This document shows, piece after piece, positions 1 through 10,054 of a stretch of DNA of 64,000 nt (position 1 is the stretch's first letter; every line of letters starts with the position of its first letter). Location: positions 5,829,001-5,893,000 of the forward strand of contig NZ_FMHW01000002.1 in NCBI RefSeq assembly GCF_900090325.1, read 5' to 3'. The notes under the pieces were generated by a model. That model searched no databases and had not been told where the DNA came from. It saw only the letters and a list, made by a program, of their open reading frames with translations. Origin of the DNA: Micromonospora pallida. GTDB lineage: Bacteria > Actinomycetota > Actinomycetes > Mycobacteriales > Micromonosporaceae. The position numbers and the translations under genes are program-made.

Positions 1-244
1 CCAGTTCGGCTCCGAGCGGGGCGGCCGGCGCGGCCTCGGCCGGCTTGGCCGGGGCGTCCACCACCGGCGCGCCGTCGGTCTCGGTGACGGTCGACTCGAC
101 CTCGTCGACCACCACCTCGGCCTCCTCGACCAGGCCGGCGGCGGACTCGGGTCCGCCTCCGGTGGAGTCGGCCGGCGTCCCGGAGTCACCCGGCACCGAG
201 TCCGGGGTTTCCTCCGACCCCTCGGCGCGTGGCTTGTCCGTCAT
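1..244 (-). CDS. grpE: GrpE nucleotide exchange factor, N-terminal part (runs off the window)
   Basis: GrpE is the cytoplasmic nucleotide exchange factor that releases ADP from DnaK. Only the first 81 or so codons are inside the window, starting at the ATG at 244 (MTDKPRAEGSEETPDSVPG). What is visible is the acidic, low-complexity N-terminal tail rich in E, D, S, P and A, which varies between GrpE proteins. The conserved coiled coil and beta-wing lie beyond base 1. The call therefore rests mainly on position: the gene begins 45 bp downstream of the dnaK stop on the same strand, the dnaK-grpE-dnaJ-hspR order usual in actinomycetes. No terminator separates the two genes, so co-transcription from the dnaK promoter is likely. 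Confidence 0.8.
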   Translation of the reverse strand, partial: MTDKPRAEGSEETPDSVPGDSGTPADSTGGGPESAAGLVEEAEVVVDEVESTVTETDGAPVVDAPAKPAEAAPAAPLGAEL

Positions 245-289
245 GCGGCTACCTCGATCCTCTGCCGTGGTTCGTGACAGGGTGGGATG

Positions 290-2146
<1,857 letters not shown>

Positions 2147-2211
2147 CTTTGCTTCCTCGCTTCGTGACGTTGAGCAGGTGACGGGCGCCGCCCGGAGAGC
2201 ACCCACCGCAA

Positions 2212-2232
2212 GTTGAGTGGACTTGACTCAAT
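2212..2232. promoter_or_regulatory. HAIR element (HspR operator) of the dnaK operon
   Basis: The sequence is a near-perfect inverted repeat, TTGAGT-N7-ACTCAA (2213-2218 and 2226-2231). This matches the HspR-associated inverted repeat consensus of Streptomyces and Mycobacterium (CTTGAGT-N7-ACTCAAG) except for the outermost bases. It touches the -10 hexamer and covers the expected dnaK start point, the right place for the MerR-family repressor HspR with DnaK as co-repressor. hspR itself is not in the window but is normally the last gene of this operon. Confidence 0.9.
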
Positions 2233-2258
2233 ACTGCCATGCTCGCTCTGATCGTCAA
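2230..2258 (-). promoter_or_regulatory. dnaK promoter (-35 TTGACG, -10 AGTATT)
   Basis: Read on the minus strand, TTGACG (2258-2253) and AGTATT (2235-2230) are separated by exactly 17 bp, a good vegetative sigma-factor promoter. The HAIR element overlaps its -10 end and start site. The leader to the dnaK ATG would be about 80 nt. Confidence 0.75.
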
Positions 2259-2342
2259 ATCGGGGTTGAGCCGACCAGACGCAACTTGCAACACAGGGAC
2301 CCGCTGTTGTCTTCCCTTGCCCCGGTCGGGCACGCTTTAGCG

Positions 2343-4145
2343 GTGACGACGCACGGCGAATCGGCCACCCACTCCGGCGCGCCCGCCGTCGCCGCCCGCA
2401 GCGAGCCAGCCACCGCCGCGGAGGATCCGTCCGGCACACCCCGGACCGACCTGCCGGCCGCGCTCGCCGGCCTGCGCGCCGCGACCGCAGCCGCCCGGTT
2501 CCCGCTCGAGCTGCCCTCCGCCGAGCCGGCCCGGCGCAACGCCGCCGCCCTCACCGACCAGCTCGACGACTACCTGCTGCCCCGGCTCGCCCGCCTCGAC
2601 GCCCCGCTGTTGGTGGTGGTCGGCGGTTCCACCGGCGCGGGCAAGTCGACCCTGGTAAACAGCCTGGTCCAGGCCCGGGTGAGCGCCGCCGGGGTGCTCC
2701 GGCCCACCACCCGGTCCCCGGTGCTGGTGTGCAACCCGACCGACTCGGTCTGGTTCCGCCAGGGCGAGCTGCTGCCCGGCCTGACCCGGACCAGCGAGCC
2801 CAGCGAGGACCCGCGCACCCTGCAACTGGTCACCGCGCCCGCGCTCCCGTCCGGGCTGGCCTTCCTCGACGCCCCGGACATCGACTCCGTGGTCGACGCC
2901 AACCGGGCGCTGGCCGGGCAGCTCCTCGCCGCCGCCGACCTCTGGCTCTTCGTCACCACCGCCGCCCGGTACGCCGACGCCGTCCCCTGGGAACTGCTGC
3001 ACAACGCGCGGGCCCGGGGCGCGGCCATCGCCCTCGTCCTGGACCGGGTGCCACCGGAGGCCACCGAGGAGGTCTCCGCGCACCTCGCCGAGATGCTCGC
3101 CACCCACGATCTCGGCGCGGCTCCGCTCTTCGTCCTGCCGGAGACGCAGGTCGACGGCCAGGGGCTGTTGCCCGAGCGGGTGACCGCCCCGCTGGGCGAG
3201 TGGTTCGCCCGGCTCGCCGCCGACGCCGAGGCCAGGGCCGCCGTGGTCCGGCAGACCCTGGACGGCGCGCTGGCCGCGCTCGCCCCGATCACCGAGACGC
3301 TCGCCGAGGCCGCCGACGAGCAGGCCACCGCCGCCGACGCGCTCGACGACCGGGTCCGGGCCGCGTACCGCGGCGCTCGGCGTACCGTCGAGCAGGGCCT
3401 CTCCGACGGTCGGCTGCTCCGGGGCGAGGTGCTGGCCCGCTGGCAGGAGTTCGTCGGCACGGGTGAGTTCTTCCGCACCCTGGAGGCGCGGATCGGCCGG
3501 CTCCGCGACCGGCTCGTGGCGACGGTAACCGGGCGTCCGGCCCCCGCCAGCGAGCTGCGCGTCGCCATCGAGTCCCAACTGGTCACCCTGCTGCGCGGGG
3601 TGGCCGCCGAGGCGGCCGAGAACGCGTACACCGGGTGGCGGGCCCACCCGGCCGGCGCGGCGCTGCTCGAACCGGAGCTGGCGCACCCCTCCGCCGACCT
3701 GCCGGACCGCGCCGAACGGCTGGTCCGCGACTGGCAGCGGGGCGTGTTGGAACTGGTCCGCGCCGAGGGCGGTGACAAACGCTTCGTGGCCCGGACGGCG
3801 GCGTACGCGGTCAACGCCACCGGCCTCGCCGTGATGATCGCCGTGTTCGCCTCGACCGCCTTCGTGCCGACCGGACTGGAGGTCGCCACCGGGGCGGGCA
3901 CCACCGTCGCCGCGCAGGCCGTGCTCCAGGCGATCTTCGGTGACCAGGCGGTCCGCAGTCTCGCCCGGCGAGCCCGGGGTGACCTGCTGGAACGGATCGA
4001 CGTCCTGCTGGACGAGGAGGCCGACCGGTACCTCGCCCGTACCGCGTCGGTCCGTCCGGAGGCGGACACCGCCGCCGGCCTGCGGGCCGCCGCCGGCCGG
4101 GTGGCCGAGGCCCGGGAACACGCCGATCTGGACGTGGCCCGGTGA
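2343..4145 (+). CDS. Dynamin-like / P-loop GTPase, first of a pair
   Basis: A 600-aa P-loop GTPase of the bacterial dynamin-like/YfjP type. The G1 loop GGSTGAGKST is at about residues 94-103, a switch/G3-like DAPDID follows, and the usual NKxD is degenerate (LVLDRVP). The second half is alpha-helical and Arg/Glu-rich, with a hydrophobic patch near the C-terminus (MIAVFASTAFVP) that could contact or insert into membrane. The GTG at 2343 begins the conserved-looking protein; upstream codons in frame are intergenic. It overlaps the next GTPase gene by 4 bp, so the two are translationally coupled, as in paired dynamin-like genes such as Streptomyces dynA/dynB. That parallel is inferred from architecture and pairing. 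Automated annotation often labels such proteins ABC transporter because of the P-loop; no ABC signature is present. Confidence 0.75.
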   Translation: MTTHGESATHSGAPAVAARSEPATAAEDPSGTPRTDLPAALAGLRAATAAARFPLELPSAEPARRNAAALTDQLDDYLLPRLARLDAPLLVVVGGSTGAGKSTLVNSLVQARVSAAGVLRPTTRSPVLVCNPTDSVWFRQGELLPGLTRTSEPSEDPRTLQLVTAPALPSGLAFLDAPDIDSVVDANRALAGQLLAAADLWLFVTTAARYADAVPWELLHNARARGAAIALVLDRVPPEATEEVSAHLAEMLATHDLGAAPLFVLPETQVDGQGLLPERVTAPLGEWFARLAADAEARAAVVRQTLDGALAALAPITETLAEAADEQATAADALDDRVRAAYRGARRTVEQGLSDGRLLRGEVLARWQEFVGTGEFFRTLEARIGRLRDRLVATVTGRPAPASELRVAIESQLVTLLRGVAAEAAENAYTGWRAHPAGAALLEPELAHPSADLPDRAERLVRDWQRGVLELVRAEGGDKRFVARTAAYAVNATGLAVMIAVFASTAFVPTGLEVATGAGTTVAAQAVLQAIFGDQAVRSLARRARGDLLERIDVLLDEEADRYLARTASVRPEADTAAGLRAAAGRVAEAREHADLDVAR

Positions 4146-5830
4146 CCGGGATCGTCGGCCGGCTGCGGGAGGCGTTCCGGGGCGGGCAGCGGGTCGACCC
4201 GGACGATCTGATCGCCCGCCTGGACGCGGTCCGCCGATTCCTCGCCGCGGTGGACGGTCACCTCCCCGACGAGCGGCTCGTCCCGGCGCACACGCTGGTC
4301 GAGCGGGCCGGCACCCGGCTCTCCCTCTCCCGGGACCACACCGTCGTCGCCCTGGCCGGGGCGACCGGCAGCGGCAAGTCCAGCCTGTTCAACGCGCTCG
4401 CCCGGCTCGAACTCTCCCCGGTCGGGGTACGCCGACCGACGACCGGCGTGGCGCACGCCTGCGTGTGGGGGCCACTGGACGGCGCGACCCGGCTGCTCGA
4501 CTGGATCGGGGTGCTGCCCCGGCACCGGTTCATCCGGGAGAGCGCCCTGGACGGCGACGACGAGTCCGCCCTGCACGGGCTGGTCCTGCTCGACCTGCCT
4601 GACTTCGACTCGGTGCAGCACGCCCACCGGCTGGAGGTGGACCGGTTGCTCGGCCTGGTCGACCTGGTCATCTGGGTGGTCGACCCGCAGAAGTACGCCG
4701 ATCGGCTGGTGCACACCGCCTACCTGCGCGAGTTCCACCGGCACCGGGACGTCACCCTGGTCGTGCTCAACCAGGCCGACCGGCTGCCTCCGGCCGAGGT
4801 GCCCCGGGTCCTCGACGACCTGTGCCGCCTGCTCGACGCCGACGGGCTGACCGGGGTGCCGCTGCTCGCCACCACCGCCGTGGACCCGGCCGGCACCACC
4901 GAACTGCGGGCCAGCCTGGAGGACACGGTCGCCGAACGGCAGGCGGTCCTGCGGCGGCTGTCCGGCGACATCGACACCGTCGTGGCACGCCTGGCCGACC
5001 TGGTCGGCCCGGAGCCGGCCAGCACCCGACCGGACGCCGCCGGCGCCCGCGCCCTGACCGACGCGCTCGCCGGGACGGCCGGGGTGCCGGCGGTGGCCAC
5101 GGCGGTCGAGCAGGCGTACCGGCACCGGGCGGCGGGCGCCACCGGCTGGCCGCTGGTCCGGAGCTGGCGTCGGCTGCGACCAGACCCGCTGCGCCGGCTG
5201 CATCTGCCCGGCACGGGCAGCCCGACCGACGAGCCGGCGGAGCAGCCGGTCGCCGCGACCTCCGTACCCGATCCCACCGCCGCCCAGCGCTCGGCGTTGG
5301 GGCTGGCCGTCCGGGCGGTGTCCGAGCAGGCCGCGTCCGACCTGCCGGCACCGTGGCCGACAGCGGTCACCGGCGCGGCGCGGTCCCGCCTCGGCGACGT
5401 ACCGGACGCGCTGGACCAGGCGGTCACCGGCACCGACCTCGGCGTGCCGGAGCGACCGTGGTGGTGGCGGCTGGTCGGCGGGGTCCAGTGGCTGGTCACC
5501 CTCGCCGCCCTCGGCGGGCTGGCCTGGCTGCTGCTCGGGTACGCGCTACGTGTCCTCGGCCTGCCCGACCCGGACGAACCGATGGTCGGTGCGGTGCCGC
5601 TGCCGACGCTGCTGCTGGTCGGCGGGCTGCTCGCCGGCCTGCTGGTCGCGGCGGTGACCCGGCCGGTCGTCGGCTGGGCGGCGCGCCGGGCCCGGCACCG
5701 CGCGGAGGGCCGGCTCACCGCCGCGGTGGCGGGCGTCGGTGAGGAGTACGTGCTGACCCCGGTCCGCGCGGTGCTCACCGCCTACGCCGACGCGCGGGAC
5801 GCGCTGCGGTCGGCGGCCGGAGAGAAGTGA
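4142..5830 (+). CDS. Membrane-anchored dynamin-like / P-loop GTPase, second of a pair
   Basis: A 562-aa GTPase with G1 loop GATGSGKSS at about residues 73-81, G3-like DLPDFDS, the motif VVDPQKYAD and an NQAD in place of NKxD. Two strong transmembrane segments lie near the C-terminus (around WLVTLAALGGLAWLLLGYAL and LLLVGGLLAGLLVAAV), so unlike its partner it is clearly membrane anchored. It begins inside the stop codon of the preceding GTPase (GTGA overlap). A soluble or peripheral GTPase paired with an integral-membrane one is the arrangement of heteromeric bacterial dynamins that remodel septal membranes. A role at the division septum is an inference. The 3' end is followed by two further partial copies of its own last bases. 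Confidence 0.75.
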   Translation: MTGIVGRLREAFRGGQRVDPDDLIARLDAVRRFLAAVDGHLPDERLVPAHTLVERAGTRLSLSRDHTVVALAGATGSGKSSLFNALARLELSPVGVRRPTTGVAHACVWGPLDGATRLLDWIGVLPRHRFIRESALDGDDESALHGLVLLDLPDFDSVQHAHRLEVDRLLGLVDLVIWVVDPQKYADRLVHTAYLREFHRHRDVTLVVLNQADRLPPAEVPRVLDDLCRLLDADGLTGVPLLATTAVDPAGTTELRASLEDTVAERQAVLRRLSGDIDTVVARLADLVGPEPASTRPDAAGARALTDALAGTAGVPAVATAVEQAYRHRAAGATGWPLVRSWRRLRPDPLRRLHLPGTGSPTDEPAEQPVAATSVPDPTAAQRSALGLAVRAVSEQAASDLPAPWPTAVTGAARSRLGDVPDALDQAVTGTDLGVPERPWWWRLVGGVQWLVTLAALGGLAWLLLGYALRVLGLPDPDEPMVGAVPLPTLLLVGGLLAGLLVAAVTRPVVGWAARRARHRAEGRLTAAVAGVGEEYVLTPVRAVLTAYADARDALRSAAGEK

Positions 5831-5877
5831 TCCCGACCACCGGGAGAAAGGTGACCACGACGGCCGGAGAGAAGTGA
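5817..5877 (+). repeat. Short tandem repeat of the preceding gene's 3' end
   Basis: The last codons plus stop of the GTPase gene (CCGGAGAGAAGTGA, 5817-5830) recur as CCGGGAGAAAGGTGA at 5840-5854 and again exactly as CCGGAGAGAAGTGA at 5864-5877, a period of about 23 bp. The copies are downstream of the stop codon and carry in-frame or near-frame TGA triplets. Confidence 0.8.
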
Positions 5878-5943
5878 CGGCGACGTCGAATAAGTGACCT
5901 CGCCCTTCCTCCCCGCGGGGTCGAGGCGGCGTAGGGTCGATTC

Positions 5944-7155
5944 ATGGCCACGCCTCACACCCCCTACGACGCGGTACTGCACGCAGCCCGCGACGTGAGC
6001 CGGCTCGACTGCGCCTTCGACGCCGAGATGCTCGGCACGGCCCTGCTCGGCAGTGTCTACGCGGTCGCCGAGTCCGACCGCAGCGCGGCCGTACGGGAGT
6101 TCGTGAGCGGCTTCCTCGCTGCCACGTCCCGGCGGCGGACCGCCTCGTCCACCACCATCCGCCGGGTCTTCGCCCGGCTCGTGCCGGACGCCGAGGGCGC
6201 CGACCGGGTCAAGCCCGGCGCGCAGGCTCCCACCTGGTCCGACCAGATCGGTCGGGTGCACGTCACCGGGTGCTGGGCCTACGGCGACGTGTACGGCGAC
6301 CAGACCTCCTACCTCGCCACCTTCGCGTACGACGAGGCGGCGGGCGGGCCGGAGCACGCCATGGTCGCCCTGGTCGACCACAACATCGGGATCACCAAGG
6401 ACATCTTCGTCGGCGGACCGGCCGAGCGGATCATGGAGCAGGTCCGGCAGATGTGCGCCGGGGACGAGCTGACCTGGTTCCGGACGGAGGACCCGGCCCG
6501 GATGCACAGCGAGGTGTCCCGCCACCTGGCGATCACCGACGACCTGGGCGAGCTGCCCGGGGAGGGGTCACTCGCCACCGACCGGACGATCGCCGGAGCC
6601 CGGTTGGCCCTGCTGCCCCGTCCCGTACGGGCCCCGGTGGACCCGGAGCCGCTCACCCCGGCGGAGCGCACCGAACTGGTACGCCAGTTCCTCGCCTCAC
6701 CGGAGGCCGCCCGGTTCGGCCTGGACACCATGGACGGCCCGGAGCTGGCCTCCCTGCACTTCTGCCTGAGCCTGCTGCTGGACCACGCGGCGAGTTTCCC
6801 GGACGCCGACCCGCTGCGGTGGAGTCCGACGGTGGCCGAGCTGTTCCTGCTCGACTGGGTGCACCGCCGGGCCGTGCTGGACATGGACGACGCCGCGATG
6901 CTCCCCCGGGTGCTGCGTGGCTGGGCCGGGTACGCCGCCCGGCGGCGTGGTCTGCCCGCCCCGGCGGCCCGGCAGACGGACACCGCGATCGAGGAAATGG
7001 TGCCGGAGTTCGCCCGCCTCTACAGCACCGGCGAGCGGCGCAGTCCGGCCACGGCGGCGGTGGCCCAGCTCATGGCCGACGGCGTCGACCCGGACGATCC
7101 GGAGGCCCTGAACGCCTGGATCGAGGCCAACCGGCACCACCTCACTGACGACTGA
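5944..7155 (+). CDS. Conserved actinobacterial protein of unknown function
   Basis: The 403-aa protein has no signal peptide, membrane segment or recognisable catalytic motif. The N-terminal half (to about residue 190) looks globular and mixed alpha/beta, with a run suggesting a sensor-like fold (HAMVALVDHNIGITKDIF); the C-terminal half is helical. The ATG at 5944 lies 6 nt after a TAGGGT hexamer (5932-5937), which fits a leaderless transcript starting on the initiator codon. It stands alone between the GTPase pair and the convergent NAD-kinase/SPFH operon. I recognise it only as a type of hypothetical protein common in actinomycetes and assign no function. Confidence 0.7.
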   Translation: MATPHTPYDAVLHAARDVSRLDCAFDAEMLGTALLGSVYAVAESDRSAAVREFVSGFLAATSRRRTASSTTIRRVFARLVPDAEGADRVKPGAQAPTWSDQIGRVHVTGCWAYGDVYGDQTSYLATFAYDEAAGGPEHAMVALVDHNIGITKDIFVGGPAERIMEQVRQMCAGDELTWFRTEDPARMHSEVSRHLAITDDLGELPGEGSLATDRTIAGARLALLPRPVRAPVDPEPLTPAERTELVRQFLASPEAARFGLDTMDGPELASLHFCLSLLLDHAASFPDADPLRWSPTVAELFLLDWVHRRAVLDMDDAAMLPRVLRGWAGYAARRRGLPAPAARQTDTAIEEMVPEFARLYSTGERRSPATAAVAQLMADGVDPDDPEALNAWIEANRHHLTDD

Positions 7156-7181
7156 CCCACCCGACACGCGCCCGAGGTGCC

Positions 7182-7229
7182 TGCAGGGGACCCTTCCTAC
7201 CGTTTTTTGCCGAGGAAGGGTCCCCTGCA
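7182..7229. repeat. Intergenic hairpin of the GGGGACCC family, copy 1 (bidirectional terminator?)
   Basis: A perfect 17-bp inverted repeat: TGCAGGGGACCCTTCCT at 7182-7198 and its complement at 7213-7229, around a loop containing TTTTTT. It lies between two convergent genes, so it may end transcription from both sides. Related elements with the same core and loop style recur at 34247-34290 and 53557-53600. Confidence 0.8.
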
Positions 7230-7261
7230 ACCAACCACACCTGCATCCACCCCCGCCGTCG

Positions 7262-8179
7262 CTAGTGGGCTCCGGTCACCAGGGCCAGGTGGCGGGGGGC
7301 GACGGAGAGAGTGATCCGCTGGCCCCAGGCCAGGCTGAGCCGATCCGCCTCCAGACCGTCGGCGAAGGCGACCAGGCCGTCGGACTCGGCGGTCAACTCG
7401 AGGCTGTTCTCAGTGCCCAACCGACCTGCGGTGAGGCTGGCTCCGGTGACCGGGGACGGCCATGCCTCCCGGACGAACCAGCAGAGCGCCGGCTCGTCCG
7501 GGGTAGGCAGCCGGGGCGGATCCGGTCGGTCCCGGGCGATCGACGCACACCAGCCGGTCGCTCCGGTGCCGCTGCCCACCACCAGCCCGGAGGAGGACTG
7601 CCGTTCCCGCCGGGTCCGCCCGTCGGCGGTCTCGGCGAGCAGGTAACGGGCGGACTGGTGGGAGACGTGCCCGACGTACACCTCGTTGAGGCCGACCAGT
7701 TCCTGACCGTCGTCGAGCACGGCGCGCACCATGGTCCGTGGCTCGGTGACGGCACGCCCGGCGGCGACGGCCCGCAGCAGGCCGACCACGTCGCCGGGCG
7801 CGGACCGGACCAGGACTCCGGCGTTGCGGCCCGGATCGGGGTCGACCCCGATCACCGGCTGCCGGTCGAGGTACTTGGCGACGTTGGCGACCAGCCCGTC
7901 CGGGCCGACCGCGACCACGACGTCCTCCGGCGCGAAGAGGAACCGGGGCAGGTCGTCCCGGTCGACCGCACCGCGCCGCCAGTCGGCCGGCACGGCCGCG
8001 CTGACCGTGGTCAGCGCGGCCTGGAGGAGTTCGTGCCGGTGGATCACCTCGGCCAGGTCGCCGCCGCGCGCCTTCAGGTACCACGCCGCCGCGGCGCGGG
8101 TGCCGTGCCGGACGAGCAGTTCGTCCAGCTCGCTGCGGCGGCTCACCACCACGACGCGGGGTGCGAGGCTGCCCTTCAC
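7262..8179 (-). CDS. NAD(+)/NADH kinase-like protein
   Basis: A 305-aa protein with the layout of the NAD kinase/diacylglycerol kinase fold. It has a nucleotide-binding segment VVAVGPDGLVANVAKYL, where GPDG replaces the usual GGDG; the conserved NEVYVGH (NE pair); and the glycine-rich SGLVVGSGTGATGW. NAD kinases phosphorylate NAD to NADP. The altered GGDG motif and placement with an SPFH protein suggest a specialised paralogue rather than the housekeeping enzyme; that is inference. It starts at GTG 8179, sharing GTGA with the stop of the SPFH gene, so the two are co-translated. A NrtR-like regulator is divergently encoded, which supports a link to NAD(P) metabolism. Confidence 0.75.
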   Translation of the reverse strand: MKGSLAPRVVVVSRRSELDELLVRHGTRAAAAWYLKARGGDLAEVIHRHELLQAALTTVSAAVPADWRRGAVDRDDLPRFLFAPEDVVVAVGPDGLVANVAKYLDRQPVIGVDPDPGRNAGVLVRSAPGDVVGLLRAVAAGRAVTEPRTMVRAVLDDGQELVGLNEVYVGHVSHQSARYLLAETADGRTRRERQSSSGLVVGSGTGATGWCASIARDRPDPPRLPTPDEPALCWFVREAWPSPVTGASLTAGRLGTENSLELTAESDGLVAFADGLEADRLSLAWGQRITLSVAPRHLALVTGAH

Positions 8180-9237
8180 CGGTCACCGCCCAACCGGCCC
8201 AGCAGGTCGGTGAGCAGGTCCGGGGTGACGGTGAGCTGGTTGATCTGCGGGAGTTGCCCGGCCAGGTCGCGCATCGCGAGGGCGTGCAGCACCTCGACCG
8301 GGAGCTGCGCGTACGCGGCCAGCTTCGCCGTCTCCGCTTCGGCCTCGGCCTGACCGAGGGCGCGTACCGCGTCGGCTTTCGCCGCCGCGAGGATCCGCTC
8401 CTTCTCGGCCTCGGCGGTGGAGAGCACCCGGGCACGGTCGGCCGCCGCCGCGTTGGTCACCTTCTCGCGTTCCGCCTTGCCCTGCGCGGCGGCGAGTTCG
8501 GCGGCGGCGTCCAGCTCGGCACGGCGGCGGGCGTTCGCCCCGTGCTGCTCCACGAGCTGCTGCTCCCGGCGGGCCAGCTCGATCTTGTTCTGGAGTTCGT
8601 TCTCGGCGATCGAGCGTTCCTGCTCGACCGCCTGGGCCCGGCGGGCGTAGGTGGCCCGGTCGGCGTCGACCTGCACCGCCTCGCGGGTGGGGGTCTGGAG
8701 CGCCCGTTCCAGTTCGGGCTCGGGACGGATGGCGACCACCCGGGCACTGACCACGGTGACCCCGATGTCAGCGAGCCGGGGTTCCGCGCCGAGGGCGGCG
8801 GAGACCGCCTCCCGGACCGGCGCGATGGTGGTGAGCGCCTCGGCCAGCGGGACCCGGGCGAGCAGGTCGAGGGCGGGTTGCTGGGCCAGTTCGGCGAGGA
8901 GCGTGGCCACCTGGTCCAGCGGCCGGGCCCGGGCCGCGCCGGTGCGCGGGTCGACCGAGAAGTCCAGCCGGGATGCGGCGAGCGCGGGGTCGGCCACCCG
9001 GTAGGTCACGGTGGCCTGCACGGTGATGTCCGCGAAGTCCCCGGTACGGGCGTGGAAGAGCAGGGGCAGCTCCCGGTCGTCGACCGGCACCTCGCTGAGC
9101 ACCGCGTTCAACGGCCGGTACCAGAAGGACAGCCCGGTGCCCTCTCGGCGGACCCGACCGCCGGTGGTGTGCCGCACCCAGCTCGTCGGGGTGCCGCGCA
9201 GGTGGCGCAGGAAGAGTCGCCGCGAGACGTCAGCCAT
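8176..9237 (-). CDS. SPFH/Band 7 domain protein
   Basis: A 353-aa member of the stomatin/prohibitin/flotillin superfamily. Residues 1-200 carry the SPFH core (for example FADITVQATVTYRVADP). This is followed by a long charged coiled coil rich in A, E, R and K (about residues 190-310), the typical oligomerising region. No clear N-terminal transmembrane helix is seen, so membrane association would be peripheral. The ATG at 9237 has an excellent Shine-Dalgarno (GGGGAGG) just upstream. It is the first gene of a two-gene operon with the NAD-kinase-like protein and is transcribed away from the NrtR-like gene across a 72-bp gap holding a palindrome. SPFH proteins generally scaffold membrane microdomains; the partner here is unknown. 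Confidence 0.85.
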   Translation of the reverse strand: MADVSRRLFLRHLRGTPTSWVRHTTGGRVRREGTGLSFWYRPLNAVLSEVPVDDRELPLLFHARTGDFADITVQATVTYRVADPALAASRLDFSVDPRTGAARARPLDQVATLLAELAQQPALDLLARVPLAEALTTIAPVREAVSAALGAEPRLADIGVTVVSARVVAIRPEPELERALQTPTREAVQVDADRATYARRAQAVEQERSIAENELQNKIELARREQQLVEQHGANARRRAELDAAAELAAAQGKAEREKVTNAAAADRARVLSTAEAEKERILAAAKADAVRALGQAEAEAETAKLAAYAQLPVEVLHALAMRDLAGQLPQINQLTVTPDLLTDLLGRLGGDR

Positions 9238-9263
9238 GATCGTCCTCCCCTTTTCGTCTCATC

Positions 9264-9292
9264 GACGATAAAGTCTCTGCTAGATTATCGTC
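9264..9292. promoter_or_regulatory. Palindromic operator between the SPFH operon and the NUDIX regulator
   Basis: An exact inverted repeat, GACGATAA (9264-9271) and TTATCGTC (9285-9292), separated by 13 bp, lies in the short divergent intergenic region. It ends directly before the regulator's Shine-Dalgarno (AAGGTGG). NrtR-type NUDIX regulators bind AT-containing palindromes of about this size in front of their own gene and NAD genes, so autoregulation plus control of the SPFH/NAD-kinase operon is likely. Confidence 0.75.
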
Positions 9293-9309
9293 AAGGTGGT
9301 GATAAACAC

Positions 9310-9996
9310 GTGACCGAGTACCCGCCGTTCGCGGTGACCGCCGACCTGGTCGTGCTGACCGTCCGCGCCGACGAGCTGCACGTGCTGCTGGTCCGGCGGG
9401 GAGTCCCGCCGTTCGAGGGCTGCTGGGCGCTGCCCGGCGGGTTCGTCGGCATCGACGAGGACCTGCCCGACGCGGCCGCCCGCGAGCTGGCGGAGGAGAC
9501 CGGCCTACCGGAGCCGGCCGGGCACCTGGAGCAGCTCGGCACGTACGGTCAACCGGCCCGGGATCCGCGCGGCCGGGTGGTCACCGTCGCCTGGCTCGCC
9601 CTCCTGCCCGGCCTGCCGACCCCGGTCGCCGGATCGGACGCGGCCGCCGCCGACTGGGTGCCGGTCAACCGGCTGGACCGGGCGCGGCTCGCCTTCGACC
9701 ACGGCCGGGTCCTGACCGACGGGCTGGAACGCGCCCGGGCCAAACTGGAGTACACCCCGCTGGCCACGGCGTTCTGTCCGGCCGAGTTCACCGTCGCCCA
9801 GTTGCGCGCGGTCTACGAGACGGTCTGGGACACCCGCCTCGACCCGCGCAACTTCCACCGCAAGGTGACCGGAACCCCCGGCTTCGTCGTGTCCGTGGGG
9901 CGGAACACGGAGGGCGAGCGGGGTCGTCCGGCCCAACTCTTCCGGCGTGGCCCCGCCACCCTGCTCCACCCGCCGATGCTCCGCCCGCCCGCCTAG
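9310..9996 (+). CDS. NrtR-like transcriptional regulator (NUDIX domain plus winged helix)
   Basis: A 228-aa protein with an N-terminal NUDIX domain and a C-terminal winged-helix domain (about residues 145-220, FTVAQLRAVYETVWD...LDPRNFHRKV), the arrangement of NrtR, the ADP-ribose-sensing repressor of NAD metabolism. The NUDIX box reads GGFVGIDEDLPDAAARELAEETGL; the usual REXXEE is present as RELAEE, so hydrolytic activity cannot be excluded. The GTG at 9310 has an SD, AAGGTGG, about 10 nt upstream; no other in-frame start is near. The gene diverges from an NAD-kinase-like/SPFH operon with a perfect palindrome between them. NrtR function is inferred from architecture and context. Confidence 0.85.
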   Translation: MTEYPPFAVTADLVVLTVRADELHVLLVRRGVPPFEGCWALPGGFVGIDEDLPDAAARELAEETGLPEPAGHLEQLGTYGQPARDPRGRVVTVAWLALLPGLPTPVAGSDAAAADWVPVNRLDRARLAFDHGRVLTDGLERARAKLEYTPLATAFCPAEFTVAQLRAVYETVWDTRLDPRNFHRKVTGTPGFVVSVGRNTEGERGRPAQLFRRGPATLLHPPMLRPPA

Positions 9997-10054
9997 CTGT
10001 TCCGGGGCAGACTTCGCCGCCAAGCCTGACGTCCGGCGGACGAGCCCCGGCGGC

